The notes under the pieces are model-generated. The model did not search any database, had not been told where the DNA came from, and worked only from the letters and a program-made list of their open reading frames with translations. From assembly GCA_032622095.1 (NCBI GenBank), contig CP136063.1, forward strand, positions 6,859,814 to 6,923,813: 64,000 bases of DNA, read 5' to 3'. A program made the position numbers and the translations under genes. Shown piece after piece: positions 61,801 through 62,925 of this stretch. The stretch's first letter is position 1. Each line of letters begins with the position of its first letter. Source of the stretch: Siphonodentalium dalli (lineage: Eukaryota; Mollusca; Scaphopoda; Gadilida; Siphonodentaliidae).

Positions 61801-62925
61801 ATTCTTCAATGTGCTGATAAAGTCATGCGCTTGATGCTCAGCTGATCAGATCTGGACTCAATGACCTCACATCACCAGAAGTTCTCTCATGGACAGAATA
61901 TTGTACAATCTTCCATAACTGATCCAAGTTTGCAACACCAGACCCCTAAAACTGAGTGAAAATGGGGCCTGAACATGACTGGTGGTGGAATATTGTGCAT
62001 TTTTGATGAATAATTTGTTAAAGAGGGTGGGGTTAAATTGTGTGTGATAAATAAAGAACCACAGAAGTGATATTGTTTTTGAACACATTTTTTTCATTGA
62101 TGGGCAATTCTGAAGAAATGTAGGGAGTTACAATTATTCCGCGAAAAAGCGGGCTATCGCTTTAGGTTACACTGGTGTAAATAAGGTTCCGAGCGACATC
62201 TAGCGGATGCGGGAGGAATATATAGGAGAGAATCAAATAGACACTGGGCCCTGATTGGTCAATAGCCTTGTGTGCTTTTCACATAAAAAAAATCATCACA
62301 CCTCTTCCCTATTATTTCCCATAGGTAAAATAACCATTGGCACAGGAATTAACCCTTTGTAGTGAAGTTTGAATTTTTTGGTGTGGTCTAAAATATGACT
62401 GTATTTTGTTATGCGGTTCTGACACTAGTTACGAAAACATAAGATTTAAAGGCGAATTCCCTGCTAGACAGACATGATTTTTTTGTGGAAAAAGTTTCCC
62501 AAAATGTCAATTTTTCAGATTTAAAGAAAATTTTGGACCCAACATTTATATTGCCAACACTATACGCTAAAAGGTTAGCACTGAGGCCTATGGAAAACAT
62601 TTACACCAGTGTAACCTCTATGTATAATGTTCACGATTGTCTCTGGTGCGAATTACTCCAGTCAGGTATCGCACACGAGACAAGCGGCGTAACTCTAGCG
62701 TTGTGTATAGTCATACTGTAGCACTGAACAAAAATACTTTTGATCCGCGAGTGTGTCGTTCTGACTTGTATCAATGTTGTTTGGACAGACCATGCAAGGA
62801 TGGTAACTCTATTTAATTTGTATTTTCAGACTATAACCATAAGAAAGATAATCCTGGTGATTCACGTGGCTGTTGTCTTCTCGTTCACATTCGCTCTGAT
62901 TGGCCTGATCGTGCAAGGGGAGTAA
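2395..62925 (+). CDS. FRRS1-like DOMON/cytochrome b561 ferric-chelate reductase, 13 coding exons (spliced gene span)
   Basis: Joining 2395-2502, 7990-8175, 9581-9673, 22071-22227, 35612-35731, 40028-40143, 44274-44360, 50166-50237, 51943-52042, 53860-54003, 55122-55136, 59080-59147 and 62830-62925 gives 1362 nt, a 453-residue protein ending in TAA with matching phases at every junction. Seen in order: a hydrophobic signal peptide (residues 1-22), a DOMON domain (about 37-200, with the GFSDD motif), then a b561 core with histidines at about 221 (KAH), 262 (LHW), 299 (SAHG) and 335 (YVHM), spaced as the two haem pairs of this family, and a last helix near 427-450. Family knowledge: such proteins move electrons across a membrane to reduce ferric iron or other acceptors. 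The Reeler domain of vertebrate FRRS1 is absent, so substrate is unproven. Upstream noncoding exons probably exist. Confidence 0.85.
2515..2725. repeat. Degenerate ~60-bp tandem repeat in intron 1
   Basis: Three to four diverged units containing TTACCACGTCC, CCATAGTATA and ACATTGTATTAC. No coding content. Confidence 0.5.
3069..3429. mobile_element. TA-flanked MITE, TGTGACCCGCC family, with one palindrome
   Basis: Terminal inverted repeats TGTGACCCGCCATATCAA at the left and TTGATATGGCGGGTCACA at the right (about 3073 and 3408), each next to TA. The interior carries a small hairpin around a TGGGGCTC/GAGCCCC block and the 69-bp palindrome at 3306-3374. No transposase. Confidence 0.75.
3479..3955. 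mobile_element. TTAA-flanked inverted-repeat MITE
   Basis: TTAA at 3479-3482 and 3952-3955 flank inverted termini AGGTACTCAACCC and GGGTTGAGTACCT. Arms of roughly 150 bp (3483-3660 and 3820-3951) pair imperfectly. TTAA target duplication suggests the piggyBac superfamily; no coding capacity. Confidence 0.75.
4245..4691. mobile_element. piggyBac-like MITE with paired palindromes, copy 1
   Basis: Left terminus CCCTTTACCCAACAGA at 4245 (preceded by ATAA, a decayed TTAA) and right terminus TGTTGGGTAAAGGG followed by TTAA at 4688-4691. Holds palindromes at 4271-4339 and 4475-4538 separated by an AT-rich spacer, then a TATTTTAGG...GAAGCTTTATTTGG block shared with the other copies. Confidence 0.8.
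4885..5245. mobile_element. piggyBac-like MITE, opposite orientation, ends lost
   Basis: The interior from ACCGGCCAAATAAAGCTTC through palindromes 5012-5080 and 5160-5228 matches the intact copies in reverse orientation. Both CCCTTTACCC termini are missing or mutated; after GGGCCCTTCTGTT the match ends. Confidence 0.7.
5905..6455. mobile_element. Diverged MITE with two palindromes
   Basis: Palindromes at 5954-6022 and 6389-6447 flank an AT-rich spacer of repeated ACAATTTTTA/CATTTT motifs. The left shoulder AACGGGAGCTGAACTCGCGC resembles the GGGAGCT family ends elsewhere in the window. Arms carry more mismatches than other copies, suggesting an older insertion. Confidence 0.6.
6456..7989. other. 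Right part of intron 1
   Basis: Mostly unclassified. 7025-7124 is a MITE remnant (GGAGCCCC...GGGGCTC block and a CATGGAAGGGTTAA end that matches the TTAACCCTTCCATG family terminus). 6460-6580 is GT-rich low-complexity sequence. No exon recognised before the acceptor at 7989. Confidence 0.4.
7990..8175 (+). CDS. Exon 2: first half of the DOMON domain
   Basis: Acceptor TATTCACAG ends at 7989; phase 0 in and out; donor ATG|GTAAGT at 8176. The 62 residues begin GVAKDAQCGISKGCF and hold four cysteines, a predicted N-glycosylation site (NAS) and the DOMON hallmark YASIGFSDDEDM. A second in-frame donor at 8272 lies in a duplicated copy of the exon end and would add 32 residues. Confidence 0.85.
8116..8277 (+). 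repeat. Tandem duplication of the exon 2 3' end including its donor
   Basis: 8116-8181 (AATATTGGTACTAAGTCTGC to the donor GGTAAGT) is repeated at 8212-8277 with about 10 substitutions, an offset of 96 bases. The reading frame stays open between them, and the second copy encodes GTKSTYNASTGFSDDETM before its own GTAAGT. Use of either donor leaves the junction with exon 3 in phase 0, so two protein isoforms are possible. Confidence 0.8.
8950..9056. repeat. TGTGTATTATTG microsatellite
   Basis: Repeated TGTGTATTAT(TGA) units in intron 2. Confidence 0.8.
9265..9437. repeat. 79-bp unit duplicated in tandem
   Basis: GTGGCAAATGACCCCAAATT... to GGGCCGAAAATG starts at 9277 and again at 9356, nearly identical. 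Located in intron 2, about 145 bp before exon 3. Confidence 0.85.
9581..9673 (+). CDS. Exon 3: DOMON domain
   Basis: Acceptor TGGTTTCCAG ends at 9580 and donor GCG|GTAAGC starts at 9674; 31 codons, phase 0 on both sides. It begins GDDSCIDCLYNGG, the expected continuation after the SDDxxM motif of exon 2 in DOMON proteins. Confidence 0.85.
9769..9838. repeat. Hairpin with 29-bp arms
   Basis: GGAAATGTTCAGATAATAAG... at 9769-9798 pairs with its reverse complement at 9810-9838 around a short loop. A diverged relative lies at 25477-25545, so it is a dispersed element rather than a local accident. Confidence 0.8.
9954..11077. repeat. 1.1-kb tandem duplication, unit A
   Basis: Begins GAATGTATTTAGTTTGGAAT and ends CATATGGCTTAACGGGT. 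Unit B starts immediately at 11078 with the same sequence. Identity is high except for array length and small insertions, so the duplication is recent. No gene recognised within it. Confidence 0.85.
10000..10233. repeat. 16-bp array CGTGTGTGTATATAGT
   Basis: About 14 near-identical units, lying inside the larger duplicated block; the sister block retains only about 4 units (11120-11180). Confidence 0.9.
11078..11928. repeat. Tandem duplication, unit B, left part
   Basis: Collinear with unit A up to AATCACATAT, where a 5.7-kb insertion begins. The missing end of unit B resumes at 17631. Confidence 0.85.
11929..17630. mobile_element. Foldback-like element with ~1.25-kb inverted arms and tandem-repeat core
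   Basis: Inserted inside duplicated unit B with ATAT on both sides. Left arm about 12514-13770 and right arm about 16060-17356 are reverse complements with moderate divergence (for example GGTACCCTTGCACCCC against GGGTGCAAGGGTACCCC, and the AAGATGGCGTCCATCATGAC block). Between them, 13770-16060 is a degenerate repeat of CCATATAGTCACTCC-TGTATACATAT-CACCT, reading on one strand left of about 14300 and on the other strand to its right. Outer flanks are rich in TACGACTTTT motifs. No transposase frame seen, so non-autonomous. Confidence 0.75.
17631..17753. repeat. Tandem duplication, unit B, right part
   Basis: GGAAAATACAGAGCGTCCCG through CATATGGCTTAAAGGGTGA matches the end of unit A (10957-11077). 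Together with 11078-11928 it reconstitutes one unit. Confidence 0.85.
17987..19186. mobile_element. TA-flanked element built of AGAACC/GGTTCT repeats
   Basis: TA then CACTCTTAGAA at 17989 and TTCTTAGAGTG then TA at 19174-19186 form the termini. Subterminal regions (18000-18320, 18595-18700, 19030-19175) consist of many short GGTTCTT/AAGAACC motifs in both orientations. TA target site suggests a Tc1/mariner-type non-autonomous element. No transposase seen. Confidence 0.7.
19187..19916. other. Unclassified part of intron 3
   Basis: No exon, array or transposon recognised. Confidence 0.4.
19917..20970. repeat. 50-bp satellite array
   Basis: About 21 copies of a unit of exactly 50 bp (GTTCACCGCGGGTTACCGCG then AATCATGGTGATACATCGTG then GGCTCAGTGT), with a few scattered substitutions. 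High homogeneity suggests recent amplification. Confidence 0.95.
21110..21800. repeat. Two direct copies of a ~210-bp unit
   Basis: 21188-21396 and 21580-21795 share CAAATACAAATTAGTAGAGT through TTATGGGAGGTGTTTG with about 90 percent identity by eye. Both contain CGTTTCCCGACGAG-type sequence; no coding similarity recognised. Confidence 0.75.
22071..22227 (+). CDS. Exon 4: end of the DOMON domain
   Basis: A pyrimidine-rich tract ending TAATTTGCAG precedes 22071. The exon encodes STGLSATSGSFTDGILTCQF and ends ...DWILFLAVGGLEIED, matching the last DOMON strands (W-LFLA-G). The donor is read as G|GTGTGT at 22228 (phase 1), weaker than other donors in the gene; it is chosen because it restores the frame of exon 5. 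Confidence 0.78.
22435..23292. repeat. 22-bp satellite array after exon 4
   Basis: About 39 copies of ACCCATTATTTAAGAAGTATCG with variants AACCATCG and TTAGTTAAG. It starts about 210 bp after the exon 4 donor. Contiguous units without spacers. Confidence 0.95.
23456..23616. repeat. Long perfect hairpin, ~70-bp arms
   Basis: ATAAGGATTAACTGTCATGT... (23456-23530) is matched by its reverse complement at 23540-23616, with one or two differences and a loop CCCGAAGG. Transcribed in sense it would form a long dsRNA stem. Confidence 0.9.
23617..24570. other. Unclassified part of intron 4
   Basis: Only a short direct repeat TTTATAATTAGCAACCAAGG near 24235-24290 was noted. No exon recognised. Confidence 0.4.
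24575..24812. repeat. 75-bp unit, three tandem copies
   Basis: CAAGAAAACCAATGTCAGAA begins at 24581, 24656 and 24731, giving a 75-bp period. Confidence 0.9.
24813..25878. other. Unclassified part of intron 4
   Basis: 25477-25545 is a diverged copy of the hairpin seen at 9769-9838. The rest is unrecognised; no exon. Confidence 0.4.
25879..26255. repeat. 52-bp satellite, seven copies
   Basis: TTCACTATGTGTCATTATAA then TATGACCATCACACATGTGA then ACAACCCACCCG, period 52. Confidence 0.95.
26294..26783. mobile_element. TGTGACCCGCC-family MITE with two palindromes
   Basis: Left end TATGTGACACGCCGTATCAA near 26297 and right end GGCGGGTCACATATA near 26770. Palindromes at 26349-26417 and 26658-26726, plus the GAGCCCC...GGGGCTC internal hairpin shared with 3069-3429. 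Confidence 0.75.
27120..27188. repeat. Hairpin with (TA)n loop
   Basis: CCGGGGACTGGGGAATCAGG-CACCATTG is followed by GTATATATATATAT and its reverse complement, with one-base arm difference. Confidence 0.9.
27240..27565. repeat. 30-bp and 50-bp tandem arrays
   Basis: Four copies of GGTTACATATACCTTTAATG-TGATGGGTGA (27243-27362) and three to four copies of a unit GACGTCATTGGCCGCGATGG...CTCTATTGGTTAT (27414-27570). Confidence 0.9.
27790..28070. mobile_element. Fragment of the CACTCT/GGTACTC MITE family
   Basis: CTCTTAAATAAAGCAATTGA through GGTACTCCATAGAACA and AAATTAAAGTGAAA-CATGGCCGC matches the left part of the element at 43310-44106. The right terminus is not present. Confidence 0.65.
28430..28610. 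mobile_element. Decayed palindrome-bearing MITE
   Basis: Contains half-palindromes (ATGCGAGTCTACTATATATA, TTAGGTCCATGCATTAACTT and GAGAATGCATTG) and ends TTCAATCATGGATGGGTTAA, the complement of the TTAACCC-TTCCATGA family terminus. Confidence 0.5.
28611..29488. other. Unclassified part of intron 4
   Basis: No exon, array or clear transposon recognised. It ends in an (AT)n run at 29491-29538. Confidence 0.4.
29491..29538. repeat. (AT)n microsatellite
   Basis: Uninterrupted TA/AT dinucleotides. Confidence 0.95.
29859..30337. mobile_element. TTAA-associated MITE, CCTTTCATGACGGGAGCT termini
   Basis: TTAA at 29859-29862 precedes CCTTTCATGACGGGAGCT; the right end is AGCTCCCGTCATGAAAGG (30316-30333) followed by AGTA, a decayed target. 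It contains a full palindrome at about 29905-29974 and a half palindrome near 30254, separated by AAATGTAAGAAAAAATG-like spacer repeats. Confidence 0.75.
30796..31195. mobile_element. piggyBac-like MITE with paired palindromes, copy 3
   Basis: TTAA at 30796-30799 and 31192-31195; termini CCCTTTACCCAACAAACCGG and TTCTGTTGGGTAGATGG (mutated). Palindromes 30949-31017 and 31097-31165. Orientation opposite to the copies at 4245, 56848 and 59895. Confidence 0.85.
31385..33085 (+). pseudogene. Decayed LINE reverse transcriptase, C-terminal part (copy A)
   Basis: Starts just before the YADD active-site motif (31443-31454, LYADDTVLMAE). Continues with CKTWKLKVNINKTKILLIS (an RT thumb motif), FNYLGI, then YGCEIWGYGDNQVLE and TPNYMIYGESGRYPLDITIK in other frames, and ends with RFRTANHNLPIETGRW and a C-x2-C...H-x4-C zinc knuckle (CRLCNHNMIADEFHYLLEC). 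Stops and several frameshifts, plus unrelated sequence around 32240-32480, show it is dead. The element is 5'-truncated; no endonuclease domain. Confidence 0.8.
33565..34775 (+). pseudogene. Decayed LINE reverse transcriptase, C-terminal part (copy B)
   Basis: YADD lies at 33584-33595 (LLYADDTVILSD). The thumb motif WKLEVNINKTKTIIF and LKYLGIQF follow; a frame change at a T-rich run near 33800 leads into a 327-codon frame with MLYGSEVWCFERIQALE, TPNYMVYAELGRHPI, LLKIRTSNHKLPVEKNRW and a zinc knuckle (CVLCSNSPCDEYHFMIIC), ending at TAA 34773. Related to copy A and in the same orientation. Better preserved, with one visible frameshift. Confidence 0.85.
33565..35152 (+). mobile_element. 5'-truncated LINE copy B with 3' tail
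   Basis: After the RT stop codon come (TA)n/(TG)n sequence (34797-34930) and a 3' end GTTGGCTTTGCAAATAAACA followed by ATCAATCAA, a short repeated tail typical of CR1/L2-like LINEs. The family assignment is a judgement from motif style. Confidence 0.65.
35612..35731 (+). CDS. Exon 5: linker and first haem-ligand histidine
   Basis: Acceptor CCATTGTAG ends at 35611, donor G|GTAAGA starts at 35732; phase 1 in and out. It encodes an acidic linker (EIKLEEHDYLPWISDG...) ending SIVKAH. In b561/DOMON proteins the KAHG histidine opens the first core helix and binds haem; here it is residue about 221 and the following codon is split by the intron. Confidence 0.8.
35935..36418. repeat. 52-53-bp satellite, nine copies
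   Basis: TTTCATTATAATTACCATGT then CGTTTGCATCGTTCACAGAG then CACATGAATGTA, starting about 200 bp after the exon 5 donor. Confidence 0.95.
36419..37126. other. Unclassified part of intron 5
   Basis: No exon recognised. A small imperfect hairpin (CTTTACCAGAATAAATC against GATTGATTCTGGTAAAG) lies near 37000-37045. Confidence 0.4.
37127..37985. repeat. GAT/GAC-rich tract, tandemly duplicated ~405-bp block
   Basis: GAGGATAAATATGACAGCGA at about 37149 recurs at about 37554, and the following sequence is near-identical apart from indels of the GATGAC units. Long frames on both strands (Asp-rich on +, His/Ile-rich on -) are consequences of the trinucleotide composition. Confidence 0.9.
37986..38440. 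other. Unclassified part of intron 5
   Basis: A short direct repeat CACACCACTGTG...CATACCAGGGCT at 38090-38160; otherwise nothing recognised. Confidence 0.4.
38441..39535 (+). repeat. 118-bp array derived from the exon 6 acceptor
   Basis: About nine copies of a 118-bp unit (starts 38441, 38559, 38677, 38795, ...), each a dimer of about 59 bp. Every half carries TACAGCCAG then ATGGTGTTGGCGTGG or ATGGTGTTGGTGTTG, the same sequence as the last intron bases and first codons of exon 6 (TTTACAG|CCAGTTTCATGGTGTTGG). The unit therefore copies a splice acceptor and exon edge. Confidence 0.88.
39745..40060 (+). repeat. ~59-bp array running into exon 6
   Basis: Five units of TTTCGTTTACAGCCAG-TTCATGGTGTTGATGCTGG-TTGATATATGTTT; the last unit is the true exon 6 border (acceptor at 40027). 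Units end in AG at about 39798, 39857, 39913, 39972 and 40027. Confidence 0.88.
40028..40143 (+). CDS. Exon 6: first b561 transmembrane helix
   Basis: Acceptor TTTCGTTTACAG ends at 40027; donor CAG|GTAAGT at 40144. Encodes SFMVLAWMLLSNFGMVFARH followed by YKQVWPDKKIAGKALWFQ, the expected helix plus basic/aromatic loop that follows KAHG in FRRS1-like proteins. The intron immediately upstream is an array of copies of this acceptor and the first codons of the exon, so the true acceptor is the last of many similar sites. Confidence 0.85.
40868..41140. repeat. 36-bp satellite in intron 6
   Basis: About seven copies of GGAACAAGTATTAAATACCG plus TGAACTAGATTACAAA, period 36. Confidence 0.9.
41195..41528. 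mobile_element. MITE whose termini are themselves palindromes
   Basis: Both ends carry GTCCATTTATAAATGGACAA within a short palindrome (about 41198-41224 and 41499-41525). Subterminal arms (AATCCGACCACGCGTGGCAC...TTTAGTG) pair across a 120-bp centre. No coding capacity. Confidence 0.8.
41905..42450. repeat. Dispersed ~540-bp repeat, copy 1
   Basis: Shares ordered blocks with 57566-58110: CAGGGTT...GGCAAG, TTTTAATTCCTT, CCGGAAACTCTTACA, and at the right end TTATTTGGCAAACATTA and TTTCGGTCCAGCG-GGAC. Ends have GGCAAA/TTTGCC motifs. Class unknown. Confidence 0.65.
42451..43309. other. Unclassified part of intron 6
   Basis: A three-copy 24-bp repeat (GTTTGGTGTAGAGTGAACGAC) at about 43051-43115. 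No exon recognised. Confidence 0.4.
43310..44106. mobile_element. TA-flanked MITE with GGTACTCnAGAGTACC repeats
   Basis: TA|CACTCTCAAATA at the left and TATTTTTAAGAGTG|TA at the right. The right third (43905-44090) is a run of self-complementary GGTACTCCAGAGTACCAA motifs. The left third matches 27790-28070. Termini resemble those of 17987-19186 (CACTCTTAGAA), so both may use the same transposase. Confidence 0.75.
44274..44360 (+). CDS. Exon 7: second b561 helix with haem histidine
   Basis: Acceptor GTCTTCCCCACAG ends at 44273; donor GAT|GTGAGT at 44361; 29 codons, phase 0. Starts LHWPVMTATTVFTFLGFLL; the histidine (residue about 262) is at the position of the second haem ligand, after the WFQ that ends exon 6. 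Confidence 0.85.
44512..44661. repeat. Near-perfect 150-bp palindrome
   Basis: CAGTTGTCGCCCGTTGTCGA... to GAGACATTCC... folds on itself with arms of about 73 bp and almost no loop. It starts about 150 bp after the exon 7 donor. A related shorter hairpin (GCCGGGCGACAAA...TTTGTCGCCCGGC) lies at 45358-45408. Confidence 0.85.
45717..46222. mobile_element. Probable MITE with TACAGTAAA/TTTACTGTA-like ends
   Basis: Left end TACAGTAAACGTACATTTAT-TCGTGGTATTA and the complement of the right end (TACTGTGAATGGCTTTAAAT-TCGTTGGTATCA) resemble each other; both sides are rich in CCACGAA/TTCGTGG. Internal sequence unrecognised. Confidence 0.5.
46310..48592 (+). pseudogene. LINE reverse transcriptase, jockey-like, frameshifted
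   Basis: Reading in several frames: WLTCELRKLMRQRKRLYN, SLWWKTLNHLM, a pre-RT segment (SLNSIKTSKAAGYDSISPKV), SEWKKRKR, then KKGDPSDPSNYRQVSLLSCI, DLQSGFTPNDST, GVFCDISKAF, GVPQGSILGPLLFL, FADD active site (47442-47453), the thumb W-VKFNPLKTESLLVS, SYIRPVLEYASSVWDN, QYEAARLVTGGTRSC and a C-terminal zinc knuckle CICGAEETAEHFLFYC. This order is that of jockey-superfamily RT. At least five frame changes or stops make it inactive. The endonuclease domain is missing (5' truncation). Confidence 0.88.
46310..48702 (+). mobile_element. 5'-truncated jockey-like LINE with (AAATA)n tail
   Basis: The RT pseudogene is followed by TAAATAAGTTTAAATAAGTT...TAAATACAAATAAATAAATG at 48626-48702, the simple repeat tail left by target-primed reverse transcription. 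Lies in intron 7 in the same orientation as the host gene. Confidence 0.8.
48703..49300. other. Unclassified part of intron 7
   Basis: No exon or transposon recognised; a short CAAACAAACAAACA run near 48957. Confidence 0.4.
49303..49552. mobile_element. TGTGACCCGCC-family MITE, left-truncated
   Basis: Begins within the TATAGAAGCATATAGAAGAG-GTCGTCTGCTC block, contains the palindrome at 49427-49495, and ends TTTGATATGGCGGGTCACATA. The left terminus is missing. Confidence 0.7.
50166..50237 (+). CDS. Exon 8: third b561 helix (SAHG)
   Basis: Acceptor TTCTCTATTTCAG ends at 50165; donor AAT|GTAAGC at 50238; 24 codons, phase 0. Encodes AYASGLASAHGVLGVILFVL; the SAHG histidine (about 299) corresponds to the third haem ligand, and the hydrophobic run leads directly into the NPxxAFFRP motif formed with exon 9. 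Confidence 0.85.
50238..51871. other. Intron 8 body
   Basis: No exon, array or transposon recognised in this stretch. Confidence 0.4.
51881..51953 (+). repeat. 31-bp repeat copying the exon 9 acceptor
   Basis: GCCTATTG/GCCTATAG followed by TTAGATTTATTGTTATCATT starts at 51881, 51912 and 51943 (exon 9 first base). The second copy has its own CTGCAG|CCTATAG acceptor, 31 bases upstream and therefore out of frame if used. Confidence 0.75.
51943..52042 (+). CDS. Exon 9: FFRP loop and fourth haem histidine
   Basis: Acceptor TTATCATTTCAG ends at 51942; donor G|GTAAGC at 52043; phase 0 in, 1 out. Encodes PIGAFFRPGPDHKYRWLFNY then VHMGIATVSQVFA. The FRP loop followed by R-W-NYVH is diagnostic for the DOMON-b561 family; the histidine (about 335) is the fourth haem ligand. 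Confidence 0.88.
52043..53209. other. Intron 9, left part
   Basis: Nothing recognised except a short ATGACTCATACATTTCGAAA duplication near 52622-52660. Confidence 0.4.
53210..53346. mobile_element. Small inverted-repeat element
   Basis: TACAACGAATCCCCAGTTTA... at 53210 pairs with ...TAAACTGGGGACGAGTTGTA at 53346, with subterminal GTCCAGTAAATTA/TAATTTACTGGAC. About 137 bp. Confidence 0.75.
53860..54003 (+). CDS. Exon 10: fourth and fifth helices
   Basis: Acceptor GTTCATTTACAG ends at 53859; donor A|GTGAGT at 54004; phase 1 in and out. Encodes GLVMCGGTLYEQAWVKPAAF and a long hydrophobic helix VVIGYLVWNLIIEITLVILR ending in a basic cytosolic stretch (FCVGKRT). A 28-bp satellite begins about 25 bases after the donor. 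Confidence 0.82.
54025..54470. repeat. 28-bp satellite after exon 10
   Basis: About 16 copies of TAATAACTAAACGCGTGTTA plus TCCTGGTG; starts about 20 bases after the donor of exon 10, and several units contain GTGTTA/GGTGTAA sequences that could weakly mimic donors. Confidence 0.92.
54471..55121. other. Intron 10, right part
   Basis: No feature recognised until the microexon acceptor. Confidence 0.4.
55122..55136 (+). CDS. Exon 11: candidate 15-nt microexon
   Basis: The sequence CCTTATTTTCCAG|ATGTGGCTCCCAAAG|GTTTGT has a good acceptor, phase 1 at both ends and exactly 15 nt, adding N-V-A-P-K to the cytosolic tail. Skipping it also keeps frame (exon 10 A + exon 12 AA = K), so it would be a cassette exon. 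The donor GTTTGT is weak and no transcript was available. Confidence 0.45.
55137..56470. other. Intron 11, left part
   Basis: Four copies of GTGTTCGGGT at 55462-55503; otherwise no recognised feature. Confidence 0.4.
56472..56775. mobile_element. TGTGACCCGCC-family MITE, right-truncated
   Basis: Starts ATATGTGACCCGCCATATCA, has the palindrome at 56529-56597 and the GGAGCCCC...TGGGGCT hairpin block, then ends without its right terminus. Confidence 0.7.
56844..57243. mobile_element. piggyBac-like MITE with paired palindromes, copy 4
   Basis: TTAA at 56844-56847 and 57240-57243; termini CCCTTTACCCAACAGA and TGTTGGGTAAAGGG. Palindromes 56874-56942 and 57022-57090. Nearly identical to the copy at 59891-60289, so both are young. 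Confidence 0.9.
57566..58110. repeat. Dispersed ~540-bp repeat, copy 2
   Basis: CAGGGTTCGCACTGCCACTT-GCCAAATTTGCC at the left and TTATTTGGCAAACATTAATT-TCGGTCCAGCGCGGAC at the right; collinear with 41905-42450. Left end has several TTTGGCAAA motifs. Confidence 0.65.
58111..59079. other. Intron 11, right part
   Basis: A diverged direct repeat with CAATGGAGCGAC (about 58535-58640); otherwise nothing recognised before the exon 12 acceptor. Confidence 0.4.
59080..59147 (+). CDS. Exon 12: polar cytosolic linker
   Basis: Acceptor CATTTTGTCCACAG ends at 59079; donor AGG|GTGAGT at 59148; phase 1 in, 0 out. Encodes PSQSMDMQNGVDVKQPSEGE then DR, a hydrophilic segment between the fifth and last helices. 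Such a linker is poorly conserved, so this exon rests on splice signals and phase rather than similarity. Confidence 0.7.
59153..59551. mobile_element. Probable MITE touching the exon 12 donor
   Basis: GTATGAGGCCCCACCCCC at the left and GGGGGTGGGGGGGGGCCTCG-TGTATG at the right are inverted relatives. The interior repeats CGTATTCC/GGAATACG motifs. The left end begins about five bases after the start of the donor GTGAGT (59148). Confidence 0.6.
59586..59784. mobile_element. Decayed palindrome-bearing MITE
   Basis: CTAACCCTTCCATGACTGGAG-TTGCGC resembles the TTAACCCTTCCATGA terminus. A half palindrome lies at 59640-59685 and a mutated full one at 59716-59784 (AGGCCAATGCACCATCCTAT...). Confidence 0.55.
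59891..60289. mobile_element. piggyBac-like MITE with paired palindromes, copy 5
   Basis: TTAA at 59891-59894 and 60286-60289; termini CCCTTTACCCAACAGAAGGG and TGTTGGGTAAAGGG. Palindromes 59921-59989 and 60068-60136 with inverted centres. The most intact copy in the window; no coding frame. Confidence 0.92.
60290..60809. other. Unclassified part of intron 12
   Basis: No feature recognised. Confidence 0.4.
60812..61262. mobile_element. TA-flanked MITE, GGTTACACTGGTGTAAA termini, copy 1
   Basis: TA at 60810-60811 and 61263-61264 flank GGTTACACTGGTGTAAAT and TTTACACCAGTGTAACC. The interior has no transposase. Target TA suggests a Tc1/mariner-type non-autonomous element. Confidence 0.85.
61263..62164. 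other. Spacer between the two direct MITE copies
   Basis: 900 bp of AT-rich sequence without a recognised coding frame. The arrangement could be a composite mobile unit or two independent insertions, one of them by tandem duplication. Confidence 0.4.
62165..62616. mobile_element. TA-flanked MITE, GGTTACACTGGTGTAAA termini, copy 2
   Basis: Direct copy of 60812-61262, about 95 percent identical by eye, preceded by TA and followed by TC. It ends about 210 bp before the last coding exon. Confidence 0.85.
62830..62925 (+). CDS. Exon 13: last helix and stop codon
   Basis: Acceptor TGTATTTTCAG ends at 62829. The exon encodes TITIRKIILVIHVAVVFSFT, a hydrophobic helix, then FALIGLIVQGE and TAA at 62923-62925. 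A single C-terminal helix after a polar linker fits the sixth helix of FRRS1-like proteins. Confidence 0.82.
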   Translation, partial: TITIRKIILVIHVAVVFSFTFALIGLIVQGE

